Positions 12,300 through 22,929 are shown, counted from the stretch's first letter. The stretch: 64,000 nt of DNA from Trochalopteron elliotii (GCA_024734555.1 JANPWX010000010.1:2917140-2981139), one strand, 5' to 3'. Notes: generated from the sequence alone by a model not told the origin. Numbers and translations: made by a program.

Positions 12300-15198
12300 T
12301 AGGCACAACTCTCACTACACCCCAGCTTTCAGTTTTTTAAAGATTGCAGCCAGAAATGAACTTGCTGTACAAAGTTGTAAATCACTGGACTAATGCATGA
12401 CCAAGAGGGACTAGGATTCTGCAGCGTGTCGTAAAGGAATGTGCTCCAGCTGAACCTTCAGACTTACTGCAGGCTTAAAGAGAGTGAATGTGTTGTTACA
12501 GCACATTCTGAAGTTGTAAAGTTGTATGTTGGACCATTGAACTGTTTAGTCCCGGGAAGTAAGGAAAGCTGATTGATCTTGCAAACAAGACAAGGATATT
12601 ATGTCAAAGAAATCCTGTAATGATGAAGAAGTCTGAAACTTGGTAACCATTTTTTCCCCCTGTCCCCATCCAAGCTGGTACCCAAATTGGATTGATTGGT
12701 GGAATACTGTATGCTAGAATGGTTTCACATTTTACAGCCAAGGTATAAAGTGGGTTGTGGGCCTTTTTGGGGGGAGAGAAGGGGCAGTGGTTGAGGAAAG
12801 CAATTTGATCTAAGACTCAAAGTCTTGAGGAAGTAACCCAAATAGCCTGTATTTCAGGAACTTATGATCTAGAAAGTGTAGAGGAGAGATACTGGAATTT
12901 TATGTGCTGGTCCTTTGTAGACTGAGTAGCGATGCCGCTTTTGCTAGTCTTAGCTTACAGTACATGGATCATAATTTTAATGTATCCAACTGTTTTCCAA
13001 ACTGTCAAAGAAAGATAGAGTGTTTTGTGTCTTCTTAATCTTGCCCACCTCAGAAGCAGGTGCTATGGGAACAGAAGTAGAACAGCAGCCTTGCGGATCT
13101 CCACCTCCAATCAGTCAGGATACTGAGGAATTTTAATGTCTGCTTTGCTTTCTGTTTTTTTTCCCAGGCAGCAGCATGGAACTGGCCTGATGTTGGACAA
13201 TTGCACAGCAGCTCTCAGGGCCCCAAGCAGCAGCAGTAAATCTGTCACGCTTCACTTTCCAGTTGCTCTGCTTCTGGCTGACTCTGCCTCTGAGCTGCTG
13301 CAGATGCTGGATGACAACACTGTTGGCTAAACTAGCCCTTTAAATAGGCTGGAGTTGCTGCTGTGACTGGCTCTGCTTTCCCAATTGCTGGAGGAAATTT
13401 GGTAGCAGGCCAGTGGCCTCTTCAGGCCCTTAATTATTTTTTAAAGTGCTATGGAAGTGCTAATTTTAATAGAATACATTAAAAAAATGAAGTCTTGGGC
13501 AATGTAGGAAGAATCCCACATTGGTTGATGGCATGTAGGCGATGTCATCAGTTGGCTTATTGTTGACAGTTGTCAAACCAAGCGGGATTGTACTCAAAGC
13601 ACAGCTTGTGCTGACTAAGCTGTAGCATTGGACCTGCATTTAGCCTAGAAATGGAAACAAGATGTGGTCAGTTAGGGTTGAAGTTTCTCTCTGTTTATTC
13701 TGTATATGTTTTAATCCAGATTTATGGTCTCAGTTTGCTGATCTCCATTGGCGCAATCATAATTGCTTCCACCAAAGTCTGCTTGTGCATAAGTGATAGA
13801 CAAAATTTCCATGTTGGCGTTGTTACAGCTTAGTTTGTATTCCCTTTGTTGGATGACCAACGATTTCCACATGGAGACTTTTTTTTGGCTGAGGAAAAAA
13901 AAAATCTGTTGATAGTTGCTGCTTTTGTGACATGAAGTCTCTAAAATTATAATCTTGGAAGACTTAACTTTGGATGTAGTCATGTTACCATTTTAAAGTT
14001 CTTAGAACAACAGTGGATGTACTGGGATTGAGTCAACCAGTATCAGTAATTTTTCTGTCTTGCAGTGTAAATGGCCCTATTTGGCAATAAGGCAGCAAAG
14101 TTTGACTGTGTAAAGAATGAGTGGATTATGCTTGGCTTAAAAAGAAATCAGTTTCTTATTTAAACCAGATTTTATTGCTGAATTATTTTGTATAGCAGTT
14201 TTTATATGTCAGAAATATATATTTAGATACTGATTCCCCAATTGAACAAGTATTCCACTATATGTATTATTTTGAGAAGTCAGTCTCTGTAGATGTTTGT
14301 TCCTTATCCTTTGGGCATGGAGAGGAGAACTTAGTTACTATAAAATTTGTAGGTTGTTAATGAGTATTGATCAAATCACTGCAAGGAACTCACATGGCAG
14401 ATGACCTAACAATTTCTCCATTACGTAAATACTCTTTCAATGAGTAGAACGCTTTTCAGGAGGTTTTGCTGCCTAAAAATTGGATTGTGAAAACTTGTAA
14501 GACTGTCTCATGATCACCTAATGGACTCAATGTTCTTCCCGTGTTAAACTACATAAAGAGGAAGGGAAAATGTCGCTCAGTTATTACTCTTTACCTAAAA
14601 GTCTTAGCTTAGATTAGGTTTTCTTATATGTAGAAGGAAAACATTCCAGACTTTTGGAAAGAGACAAGTTGGAAAGTGTGGAACTGGAAAACTTAGATCC
14701 TGCTGGATGACATGACAGCAGAGTTCTGAGTAATGTTCAGGATGGTCAGCAAACCTTGGCTTTGACCTGTGTAACCACAGGTTCTGTAGCCAACAGCCTC
14801 AGGATGCATTCACAAAGATGGGAGGTGTAAGAAGTAGTTCCCAGTAGGATCAAGATTTCCAGGAGGTCTTTCCAGGTTCTTCATTAGGTGTGTTATTCCA
14901 AGCCCTTGGGTGATGCAGGACTCTTGGTCTCAGCAATCTTAGCCCCCTCCCACCCCTCAGCAGCCAGCACAGCAGTGTTTCTTTATACGGGATGGAATAC
15001 AGCTGCCCCTGACAAGCTCTGCGGCTGCTGGTGCTATGAGCAGTTAAGAGAAACTCAAGAGAAATCAAAGAAGTTACTTAGATTTTTGTTTTAAATTATT
15101 CTATTACTGATGTTTAGGAGAAGCAACAGTGTGAAGGAACTAAAGGCATCTGGTGACTTAAGTGTATTCATTTAGAAGTGTAACATGGAAAATGCCAC

Positions 15199-15530
15199 TG
15201 ATGCTGGAGACAGGAATGCAACAAGAACACACCAAGTTCATGCAGCAACAGCTGAAGTTTGTTGTTGGGAGCCTCCTTTTGTAGGGGCTTCAAATTTCCC
15301 GCACTTACAAATGTGATTGGTTAAGGGTCTTAGCACCGCCCAGCTCACTGGCCAATGATATGGGTGCATTCATGGTTCAAAGGGATTGGCTGGGCCTGTT
15401 TGAGTTTGAATCCGACCCATCATTAATGTACCCGGCAACTTGTTTACTTCTACTCTCTAACAAGCCAGGCTGGTCCAGTTGGTGTCTGTTAGGCCAAATT
15501 AACTGTGCAGCTTACAGACCAGCTGTCACA
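15199..15530 (-). repeat. 3' LTR of the provirus
   Basis: This 332-bp direct repeat of 21992-22330 reads TG...CA on either strand. Next to the polypurine tract it starts, on the minus strand, TGTGACAGCTGG. At the places where the other LTR has TATAAAAG and AATAAA, this copy reads TACAAAAG (15276-15283) and AACAAA (15258-15263), so both core signals look damaged. Relative to the other LTR it lacks 7 bases near the U3 tip. The exact left border is uncertain by about 3 bases because no clean target duplication fixes it. Confidence 0.88.
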
Positions 15531-15547
15531 GTTCCCCCTTTCTGTTT
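15531..15547 (-). promoter_or_regulatory. 3' polypurine tract
   Basis: On the minus strand a purine run ending AGAAAGGGGGAAC directly abuts the TG of the 3' LTR. That is the position and composition of the polypurine tract that primes plus-strand DNA synthesis in retroviruses. The same 17 bases recur exactly at 16397-16413. Confidence 0.85.
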
Positions 15548-16079
15548 TAAAAAAATGTGAAATGCTCTCTGTCATCCCACTGCAACGGTCCTTTGCAGAC
15601 AGCATGATAAGACAGCATGATGACACAGACTATTCTTCCTAGTTCCACAAGCCTAGCCTCTCCCAGGCAGTGATGTATCCCATTACATTGAAGATGTAAC
15701 ATTCATACCCAGGAGCTGTCAAATGGGATTACCACCAACAATACAAGTTTTCAAACTGGCATGCAGCAGGCTTATTACGTGGAAGTTACAAACTTACAAC
15801 TTAACTCTATGAACAGAAAACATTTCAACTTTGGAACCATGGCAAAACCAACCAACAGGGAAAACAATCTGTCTTAGTTCGGGTTTGTGATTCATATCCT
15901 TAAATAGATAAAATTCTCAAGTCCTGATATTTTAAATATATAAAATCTTCATGTTCTTAAATAAAGTCCTTAAATAAACTTGTTACCTTAAAAATTGCCA
16001 TGTATCACTTTTTAAGATCTCCACGTAGCAGTTGCACGAGTTGTTTAAATCACTGCTCCACAATGTCTGCTGGAACATC
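15548..16079 (-). other. Proviral region lacking env
   Basis: Between the integrase remnant and the polypurine tract only about 530 bp remain, and no frame shows surface or transmembrane envelope features. It contains A/T-rich repeats of a TTATTTAAG-like unit (about 15896-15985) and a short direct repeat of CAGCATGAT(A/G)A (about 15600-15625). Env was either lost or never present in this lineage. The sequence alone cannot tell which. Confidence 0.7.
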
Positions 16080-18675
16080 ATGACGAAGGTGTTGTCTCTG
16101 GTCCTGAGCAGAGCATAGGTCAGGATGGACACACCTGGCCAGTACCCATCGTGTTCTGGTGTCCATGGAAATACAAGTGTACCATGTCCCCACATAATAC
16201 ATTCCATGCATCTTCCCACTTAATAGTGATAATATTTTTTACCATTACTTTAGGTTTAGGCAATTGGACATCACTAGATAACTGCAGTGATAAAAGGTGA
16301 TTTAAAATTACTGTCTTCTGGGATTGTTCTGATACTGTTACATGATTAAAGGTATAAAGAGCTTTTTCCACTCTCCTCTGTGGATTTTCACCACACGTTC
16401 CCCCTTTCTGTTTATCTAGGATGCGTTTTAAGGTGCCGTGTGCATGTTCTACTAAGGCCTGTCCTGTTGCTAAGTGAGGAATCCCAGTGTGGTGTGACAC
16501 ACCCCAGAGTTGTAGGAATTGTATCATTTTTTGTGATGTATATGCAGGGCCACTGTCTGTTTTGATGTTATGGAGGGATACCCAAAGCAGCAAAGGCTAA
16601 TCGCCAATGTGCGATGGCATCCCAACCTTTTTCTCCTGTATGAACTGATGCCAATGTAGCTGAGGAAGAAGTATCAATTGACACACCAGAATTCGAGAAT
16701 ATGTGTGACATCTATTTTGCTAGGGTTGCAAAGCTTTTAAGCCATGGGGATTAACTCCCATCTGCAGTGTGTAGTGTGGCCTTGGCAGTCAGCATAGGTG
16801 TTGACTGTATTATGAGTCTCTGTGGTTGACAGCAGCAATTGCCTCTACAGGGCTTGAATACCTTGATGAAAGAAGGCGTGTGATGCTTTTGCTTGTGCAA
16901 GCATGTCTGTCTGTGGTGCTGTCCAGGCAGGGCCAGCTTGGTGATCTGCTTGTGCATTGCCCTCTGCAATGAAAGCTGGGAGATTTGTATGGCTTGTAAT
17001 GTGCAGGATGTAGTAAGGGCAAATTCTGGCCTGGTGTGCCACAAAGTTTTTAGTAGGCCAAATAATTGTGTGTCAATTTCTTTTAACAGGGCTTGGTCTA
17101 ATCTTTGTGTGATGTCTGCAACGTAGGCAGAATCAGTGACAATATTTAAAGGAATATGGGGAAAACGCTGAAAAGCCATAGCTACAGCACGTAGCTCTAC
17201 CAACTGAGGTGATCCACTCTCATAACCTTCCAATGTTTGCCATTCACTTTTTTCTTTCCATGTCACAATGGTTTTTCCTGTTTTCCCAGAATCATTGGTA
17301 AATACAGTAATGCCTTTTAAGGGCGTGTGAATATTGAGAGGTTTTAGCGATAGTGCAGTGGTTTTACTCACTTGCAGTAATGTATGTCTCAGTATATGGT
17401 AACCAATTTGCCCTGAGAAATTTTGCAAGGCTCTTTGTAAAGCTTGTGCTATTGGCACAGCACCATTCAAATTGTTCTTGTGTCACAGGTATAATAATTT
17501 TGGAAGGATCTTTTGCACTCAGTTGTAAACCTCTTTGACGGCATTTGATGATTAACTGGGCAATTAACTCAAAAATGGTAGGTGCTGTCTTTTTAGGTTG
17601 GTGGGGTAGGAACATCCACTCCAAAACATGCAAAGTGTCAGACCACATTGTCCAATAATAGCAGTTGGATGAAAATCATCAATGAAAATAAACACAGTAA
17701 TATACGCTTCTGGGCATATCCAGTGGATTTATCTGTTTGTGATAGCCTGCTCCACTATTTCAAGAGTGGCTTTTGCCTCTGGTGTTAATTTCCTGGGAGA
17801 ATTTAGATCAGGATCACCCTTTAGGAAGTGAAATAAGGGTGCTAATTGTGGGGTGGTCAACCCTAGATAGGGTCTGAGCCAGTTTATGGTACCAAAAAGT
17901 TCTTGTGCATCCTTTAAATTTTGAAATTTTTTTGAGAACTGAATTGTCTGGGGCTGTATAGTCTGATCAAGAATCTTGAGTCCAAGGTATTTCCAGGGTG
18001 GTTGCTGCTGTATCTTTTCTGGTGCTACTTGCAGCCCAGATGTTTTTAATGCTTGCATCAGGCTTGGCCAAATCTGTGAAGGGTCTTTTGTGGTTGGTAT
18101 TGCTCTTAAGATATTGTCCATGTAATGGTAACTGTACACCCCTGGAAATCGTTCTGTGACTGATGATAGTGCCTGAGCAACGTACTATTGACAAATCGTG
18201 GGGCTATTTTTCATACCTTGTGGCAAAACTTTCCATTGATAATTCTCCACTGGTGCAGTGTTTTTAATAGAAGGCACTGTGAAAGCAAACTTTGGGGTAT
18301 CATTTGGACATAAAGGAATAGTAAAGAAACAATCTTTTAGCTCCACAATTAGAATATCCCAGGTGGCAGGGATCATTGTAGGAGATGGCATGCCTAGTTG
18401 TACAGTGCCCATGTTCTCCATGACTGAATTGATTTTTCTCAAGTCATGGAGTAACCTCCATTTCTTGGACTTCTTTTTTATAACAAACATTGGAATGTTC
18501 CAAGGGCTTGTGGGTGGTTGCATGTGCCCTTGAGTCAGTTGTTCCTATACTAAAGATTTAAGGGCGTGTTGCTTCTCTTTCTCTAGGGGCCACTGTGGTA
18601 CCCACACAGGTTGAGTTGTAAGCCATTTTAGGGCTAGTGTAGGATACTTTATGCTTTTTAGAACAGTGGCCCCTG
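16080..18675 (-). pseudogene. pol: Retroviral pol remnant (RT, RNase H, integrase), broken
   Basis: The reverse transcriptase starts near 18660 and includes a TSPWN / VIKKKS / LLHDLRKIN stretch (about 18420-18510). In-frame TAG stops lie near 18547 and 18184. The catalytic YMDD position reads YMDN (18113-18124), so an essential aspartate is missing. RNase H follows (about 16840-17320), with an E in ELRAVA, a D in VTDSAY, and the HTNLPAFIAEGNAQAD segment in another frame. In the integrase the zinc-binding part is decayed, while the three acidic core residues can be seen in KIDVTH (about 16699-16716), IKTDSG (about 16550-16566) and VEHAHG (about 16440-16457), split by frameshifts. A basic/tryptophan C-terminal remnant ends near 16100. 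Overall this resembles betaretroviral pol and cannot encode a working polyprotein. Confidence 0.88.
16397..16413 (-). promoter_or_regulatory. Possible central polypurine tract in integrase
   Basis: These 17 bases are identical to the 3' polypurine tract at 15531-15547. They lie inside the integrase region, where they encode the residues around QKGG. Lentiviruses and foamy viruses carry such a second tract in pol (family knowledge). Whether this one primed DNA synthesis is inference. The coding constraint for QKGG could also produce a purine run. Confidence 0.4.
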
Positions 18676-19449
18676 TTAAAAGTCCATCCCCACCTGGGCT
18701 CTCCATGCAGATAGAACATCCCTTCCCCACAGGTTAAGTGGTGTTCCAGTAATGTAAGGTCAGATTGTAGCTCTTTGACCCTCAGGATTTTTGACCAACA
18801 CAGATCTATTACTCGAACAGCTCTATGTGGTGCCTCCAAGGCCAGCAACAGCAGATCCCACAGGCGTGGTGGGCCATGATGAAGGCCAAATGTTGGCAGG
18901 GATGATGGTGACATGTGACCGTGTATCAGTCATGCCACTGACCTTCATTTGTGAGGGTCTTACCCGATGCATCGTGGTAGTACATGTTGGGTCTCTGATC
19001 ACACATGACCCAGGTCCAAAATACCTGAGGTTCTTCTGTCAACCCGAAGCCTTGGTTTCCCCATACCTTGGGATCTGTTTTTGGGACAGAAGACTTAAAA
19101 GGGATGAGTTGGGCTATTTGGGTTTTTTCAGTCACGGGTGGAGTAGGGGTTGACACCATTGCATGTATTTGTCCAGTAAAATCTGAGTCTAGAACACCAG
19201 GGTGTACAAAGATACCTTGTAGCATGGCACTGGACCTTCCAATAAACAGTGCACTCAATCCTCTCTCAATTGGCCACTGGGCCTCAAGAGGGACTTCATG
19301 TACCTTTCAAGTGGTTATAGTTATTGAGATGGAGGTGGAAATATCCATTCCAACGGCTCCTCTAGTCTTAACTGTGAGCTGGTAACACAGGCTTGCACAG
19401 GAAGGTGAGGAGATGCTTGTATCCTCCTGTATCTCCCCTTCACACGGGG
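18676..19449 (-). pseudogene. pro: Retroviral pro remnant: dUTPase plus protease, broken
   Basis: The minus frame from 19258 shows dUTPase motifs in order: GRSS, GVLDSDFTGQI (motif 3, with Phe where Tyr is usual), TQIAQLI (motif 4), and a glycine-rich GFG segment (motif 5). dUTPase upstream of protease in the pro frame is the betaretroviral arrangement. A retropepsin follows. Its active-site DTG position reads DTR (18919-18927) and lies in a shifted frame. A flap-like AGLGG and the conserved GRD helix motif (within LWGRDVL, near 18720) follow. The frame ends at a TAA at 18676-18678. The dUTPase N-terminal part (about 19260-19450) is crossed by stops. The enzyme is inactive by inspection. Confidence 0.82.
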
Positions 19450-21633
19450 TCATCCGTTTCCCTGGTTCTTAAAAGATTCCTTAAAAGATTGTTTATTAGT
19501 ATAGATTGTGTATTTGCATTGTCTGGCCATATGACCAGGTTTCCCACACTGGTTACAATTAACATCTGTATTCCTCTGTCGAGATGTCCTTGTTAGAATG
19601 GGTTTACAGGGACAGTTCACTTTTAGGTGGCCTTGTTGTCCACATCTGTAACTCAGGGGTGTCAATTTAACAGCAGCTGCAATAGAATCTGCTAACAAGG
19701 ACATGTTGTGGGAATTAGATCTAACCTTGGCGCAGACCTTTATCATTTCATCTAGTGATGGATTTTCATTAGGCAGCGGTTCTATAATTCTCCGACAATC
19801 TTCATTAGCATTGTCCCTTGCCAATTGCAAAATTAAATTATTTCTGGCTTCTATATTCACAATTTGTTTTTCCGTAGTGTCCTGTAGTCTCTCTATAAAT
19901 TGTAGATATGGTTCTTTGTCCTGTTTTCTGTTTGGGTCAGGTTGGCCATGTTTGCTACCTTAAACAATGCATGCACCCTCAAGTCTTTTACCTGTGCCAG
20001 CACCAATGGATGCAACCTGGCTTGGAGTCGTGGGTCCCCCAGTGGTGGTAGTCCTAGGAGTTGGGGGAACCCCTGCCTCATAATGTTGGTCTTGTTGTGG
20101 GACCTTTAGATTTCTTAATTCTTGTTCTGTGCTGTGTCACCACATTGATTCGAAAACTATATACTGAACTGTTGTAAACATTAATTTTTGCCTGTTGCTT
20201 TATATCAAAGGGAGTTATCTTCTCAGTGGTTAGGAATCGTAGCGTATTAGTAATGGCAGGCCAACCCAATCCGTACTTAGCAACTAGCTGATGCAGTTCA
20301 GAAAGAACTGGCCATTGGAAAGGGGTGTATTTATCAGGTGTAGTTCCATTGCCTCTTAGTACAGGATATACTGCAACTGTCCCATCCTCAGGCTCCCAGC
20401 CCCCCAACATGGGCATATCAATTTTTTCTGCCCCTTCATAGTCCTCACTTGTGATAGCTACTTGCTTTACCTGCTGCCAATGCTCACTGAATCGGGCAGG
20501 GCTGTTGGCAACACAGTGACAGAGACACTGTCTCAGGGTTGTGCAGAGGGACAGTGGCTCTGGCTTTCTCTGTTGATATCCTTTGAGTCCCAAGTCGGTA
20601 TATAGTCCAGGGGTAGCTACGGCAGCAGCAGCGAACTCGTGGCGGCAGCGGTGACATTAGGATCTCCCAATCCACTGTTGCTTCTGGTATTGTGTCTAGT
20701 TGGTGTCTTGGTACGCCTGATGACGAGTTTCCCAGACCAACGCACTAGTAAGAGCGATGGCTGGGCACACCCCATGGAGGCTGGCTCGAAGGCGTGGTCT
20801 CAAAGCTGGGTCAGTCAGCTCTGGGAGGAGGCGGTGTAAGTGCATCTGCAATGGCTGGGGGCATGTGTGTCTCCAGTGGGTGCAGGTGAAATGGGCACGC
20901 AGGCACTGCTGGGCCAGCTGCAGAGTGTTCTGTCTCTGCGGGAGCTGTGCGCCCCTGCAGAGTGGTGACAAAGCCAGTGTAGTCTGGCGCTGTCACAGTG
21001 TGGCTCAGTGGCAGTGGCAGACACTGTTCCACAGCAGCTAGTGAAAGGCGCTGCTTCATAGCAGCTAGTGGCAGGGCACAGAGCAGCAGAACAGGCAGTC
21101 GTGGCTTCAGGGGTCTCGGCCGGTGCGGCAGGGCACAGGGGAGCTGGAGCATGCTCATTCAACATAGCACAACAGCGTGGGGTGTCTCTGCTGCTTGAAA
21201 CAGCACCACAGCAGCTTGGTTTGGCTGCAGCAGCAGGACATTCTGGCATGTTGTCCCTGCCCGGGGCAGTGGCACGGTGCTGGGCAGCTGCAGGACGTTC
21301 TGAGGGCAGGTCATCCCCTCCTGGGGAAGCTTCATGACTCCGCGTGGTTTTGTGGTGTGATGTGGCTGCTCCACCTGTCCTCTTCCCACACACCCCTGGT
21401 GCAGCACCCACGCTTCCCACCGTCTCACCCGGTGCCCTGTTCTTGCCACATGCCTTGGTGGGGGGTACCTGCAGCATCCCCTCCACTGTCCTTGCATCCT
21501 GCTCATTCCCCAGCTGTCTTAGCAAGTCCAGGATGAGCCTCCAGGGCTTGATAACATCGATGACGATCTCATTGACAATAGTGGCTGCTGCAAGTATATA
21601 TCTGCCAGCCCGCTCCCACGTTTTTACGTCCAT
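19450..21633 (-). pseudogene. gag: Retroviral gag remnant, broken
   Basis: The ATG at 21631-21633 opens a 272-codon frame (20815-21633). It has a matrix-like start (MDVKTW...) followed by an Ala/Pro/Cys-rich stretch of low complexity that probably includes frameshifted sequence. A second frame (20078-20593) carries capsid-type sequence. The capsid major homology region is visible at about 19880-19925 (KEPYLQFIERL) after a frameshift near 19930. The nucleocapsid end (19450-19700) has two zinc-knuckle positions: the first reads SYRCGQQGH and has lost its first Cys, while the second is a complete C-X2-C-X4-H-X4-C. At least two frameshifts and several stops separate these parts. Confidence 0.85.
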
Positions 21634-21968
21634 GCAGCCCCTTTGGACACATCCAGTCTGTGGCTCTCACACCCCTTTATCAAGGCTAGTAAAGCCTGTT
21701 TATCATACTTTATCCCCTCTGTTCCTTAAAATTAAAGTCCATACCTGGAGGGTAGGGTCTTCCAGTAGCAAAGCCCACACTCCCATTTTCCTGGTGGTGT
21801 CTTAAAAGGGTCTGGACCCACGAGGCTCTCCACTCTGCTCTTTGCAGCTCTCCAGACTGCTCAGGGCTCTCCACGCTGCCCCACCAGAATTCTGTGGCTC
21901 TCCACACTGCAGGCAGCTATTTCCTGCTGCCTCTCTGTCTCCCTGCTCTACCCATGGCAGCTCGTTCT
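21634..21968 (-). other. Proviral 5' leader
   Basis: About 335 bp lie between the primer-binding site and the gag ATG, where packaging signals and splice donors are found in related viruses. No conserved element could be assigned by eye. On the + strand there are repeated 'ctctccaCactgc' and 'gctctccagactgctcaggg' units (about 21825-21915). Confidence 0.6.
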
Positions 21969-21986
21969 ATCACGCTGGCATCACCA
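21969..21986 (-). promoter_or_regulatory. Primer-binding site, tRNA-Trp-like
   Basis: Read on the minus strand, the 18 bases are TGGTGATGCCAGCGTGAT, five bases downstream of the 5' LTR. They agree at 14 of 18 positions with the tRNA-Trp primer site known from avian leukosis-type alpharetroviruses. The opening TGGTGA and closing CGTGAT are intact. Mismatches are limited to two pairs of adjacent bases. The tRNA-Trp assignment is likely but not certain. Confidence 0.7.
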
Positions 21987-21991
21987 ATTGT

Positions 21992-22330
21992 TGATGTTGG
22001 AGACAGGAATGTGAGAAGAACACACCGAGTTCATGCAGCAATAGCTGAAGTTTATTGTTGGAGTCTCCTTTTATAGGGGTTTCAAATTTCCTGCACTTAC
22101 AAATGTGATTGGTTAAGAGTCTTAGCACCACCCAGCTCACTGGCCAATGATATGGGTGCATTCATGGTTCAAAGGGATTGGCTGAGGTCCCCTGTTTGAG
22201 ATTGAATCCGACCCATCATTAACATACCCGGGGACTTGTTTGCTTCTATTCTCTAACGAACCAGGCTGGTCCAGTTGGTGTCGTGGCCAGTTTATCTGTG
22301 CAGCTTATAGACCAGCTGTAGCTTGTCACA
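21992..22330 (-). repeat. 5' LTR of the provirus
   Basis: This 339-bp repeat matches 15199-15530. It keeps core signals on the minus strand: CCAAT-type boxes, TATAAAAG at 22068-22075 and AATAAA at 22051-22056. Differences from the 3' LTR include many C/T and G/A changes, a cluster in 'gtgtcgtggccag', a 4-base indel near 22186 and 7 extra bases (GTAGCTT) near the U3 tip. The right border TGTCACA is shared with the other LTR. Confidence 0.88.
22068..22112 (-). promoter_or_regulatory. LTR core promoter, antisense to UVRAG
   Basis: On the minus strand a CCAATC box at 22107-22112 lies upstream of TATAAAAG at 22068-22075, with a polyadenylation signal AATAAA at 22051-22056. These are the usual U3/R elements. 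Transcription from here would run leftward, antisense to UVRAG. Present-day activity is unknown. Confidence 0.55.
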
Positions 22331-22929
22331 GTAAAAGTCATAAATTACACGACCTTGTTTATTAATATTACTAGCATGTTTTATTTACATGTACAACTAC
22401 TCTCTTTTTCTAATAAATACAGTAGTTTCTACTTGCTATTTATTTTAAGGAAGATGTTAATGTTTCTCTTAGGCTGTTTTTGTTATCTTTTTCCTCTAGC
22501 TGATTATTTTCTAATAAATGTGGCAAATAATTGGTTTTCTCTCTTCACTCTGAAGCCAGGGCTAACAATCAGTAATGCATCATAACCTTTTAAAGTTTTC
22601 AAATGTGAATTAATTAAGAAAACTTTTTGCTACAGAAGGGCCCATAGCATAGTGGGAGATACTGAAGAATATTTCATATTCCTGGCTGGGTAGCTATGTG
22701 TTAGTTAAAGGATACTTGCAATTTTTCTAAAGCTGGCCTGTGGTAACAATGCTTGTGGGTATCTATCTTCACGTTAATAGTGATTTAACATAAATGAGGT
22801 ACCTGTAATTACCTGCTCTCTCACCTGCAGCCTGGTCAGCATCTGTTGAATTGAAAAACTGAAGAGTAGATTTTATACTTGATTGAATTTAAAGACTTGG
22901 TGGTTTTCTTCATAAACTATGCAAGTTAT

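Larger units (their letters stand above)
15199..22330 (-). mobile_element. Antisense endogenous retrovirus, beta-like, env-less
   Basis: A two-LTR provirus of about 7.1 kb lies antisense within the UVRAG intron. Order in its own direction: 5' LTR (21992-22330), primer-binding site, gag, pro with dUTPase, pol (RT, RNase H, integrase), polypurine tract, 3' LTR (15199-15530). The dUTPase placed upstream of the protease and the gag-pro-pol layout resemble betaretroviruses, while the primer site resembles that of avian alpharetroviruses. There is no env: only about 550 bp separates the integrase end from the polypurine tract. Frameshifts and stops break every gene. The LTRs differ at roughly 8-10% of aligned sites by eye, so the insertion is not recent. 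No clear target duplication was found. Confidence 0.92.

Noticed and set aside
13136..13330. GC-rich open frame after a TTTTTTTCCCAG acceptor-like site
   Set aside because: It looks like an exon start, but the residues match nothing in UVRAG, and the exons at 2308-2383 and 23283-23388 already join in phase.
20815..21536. Long + strand open frames opposite gag
   Set aside because: They are the complement of the GC-rich gag segment and have no recognisable protein features.
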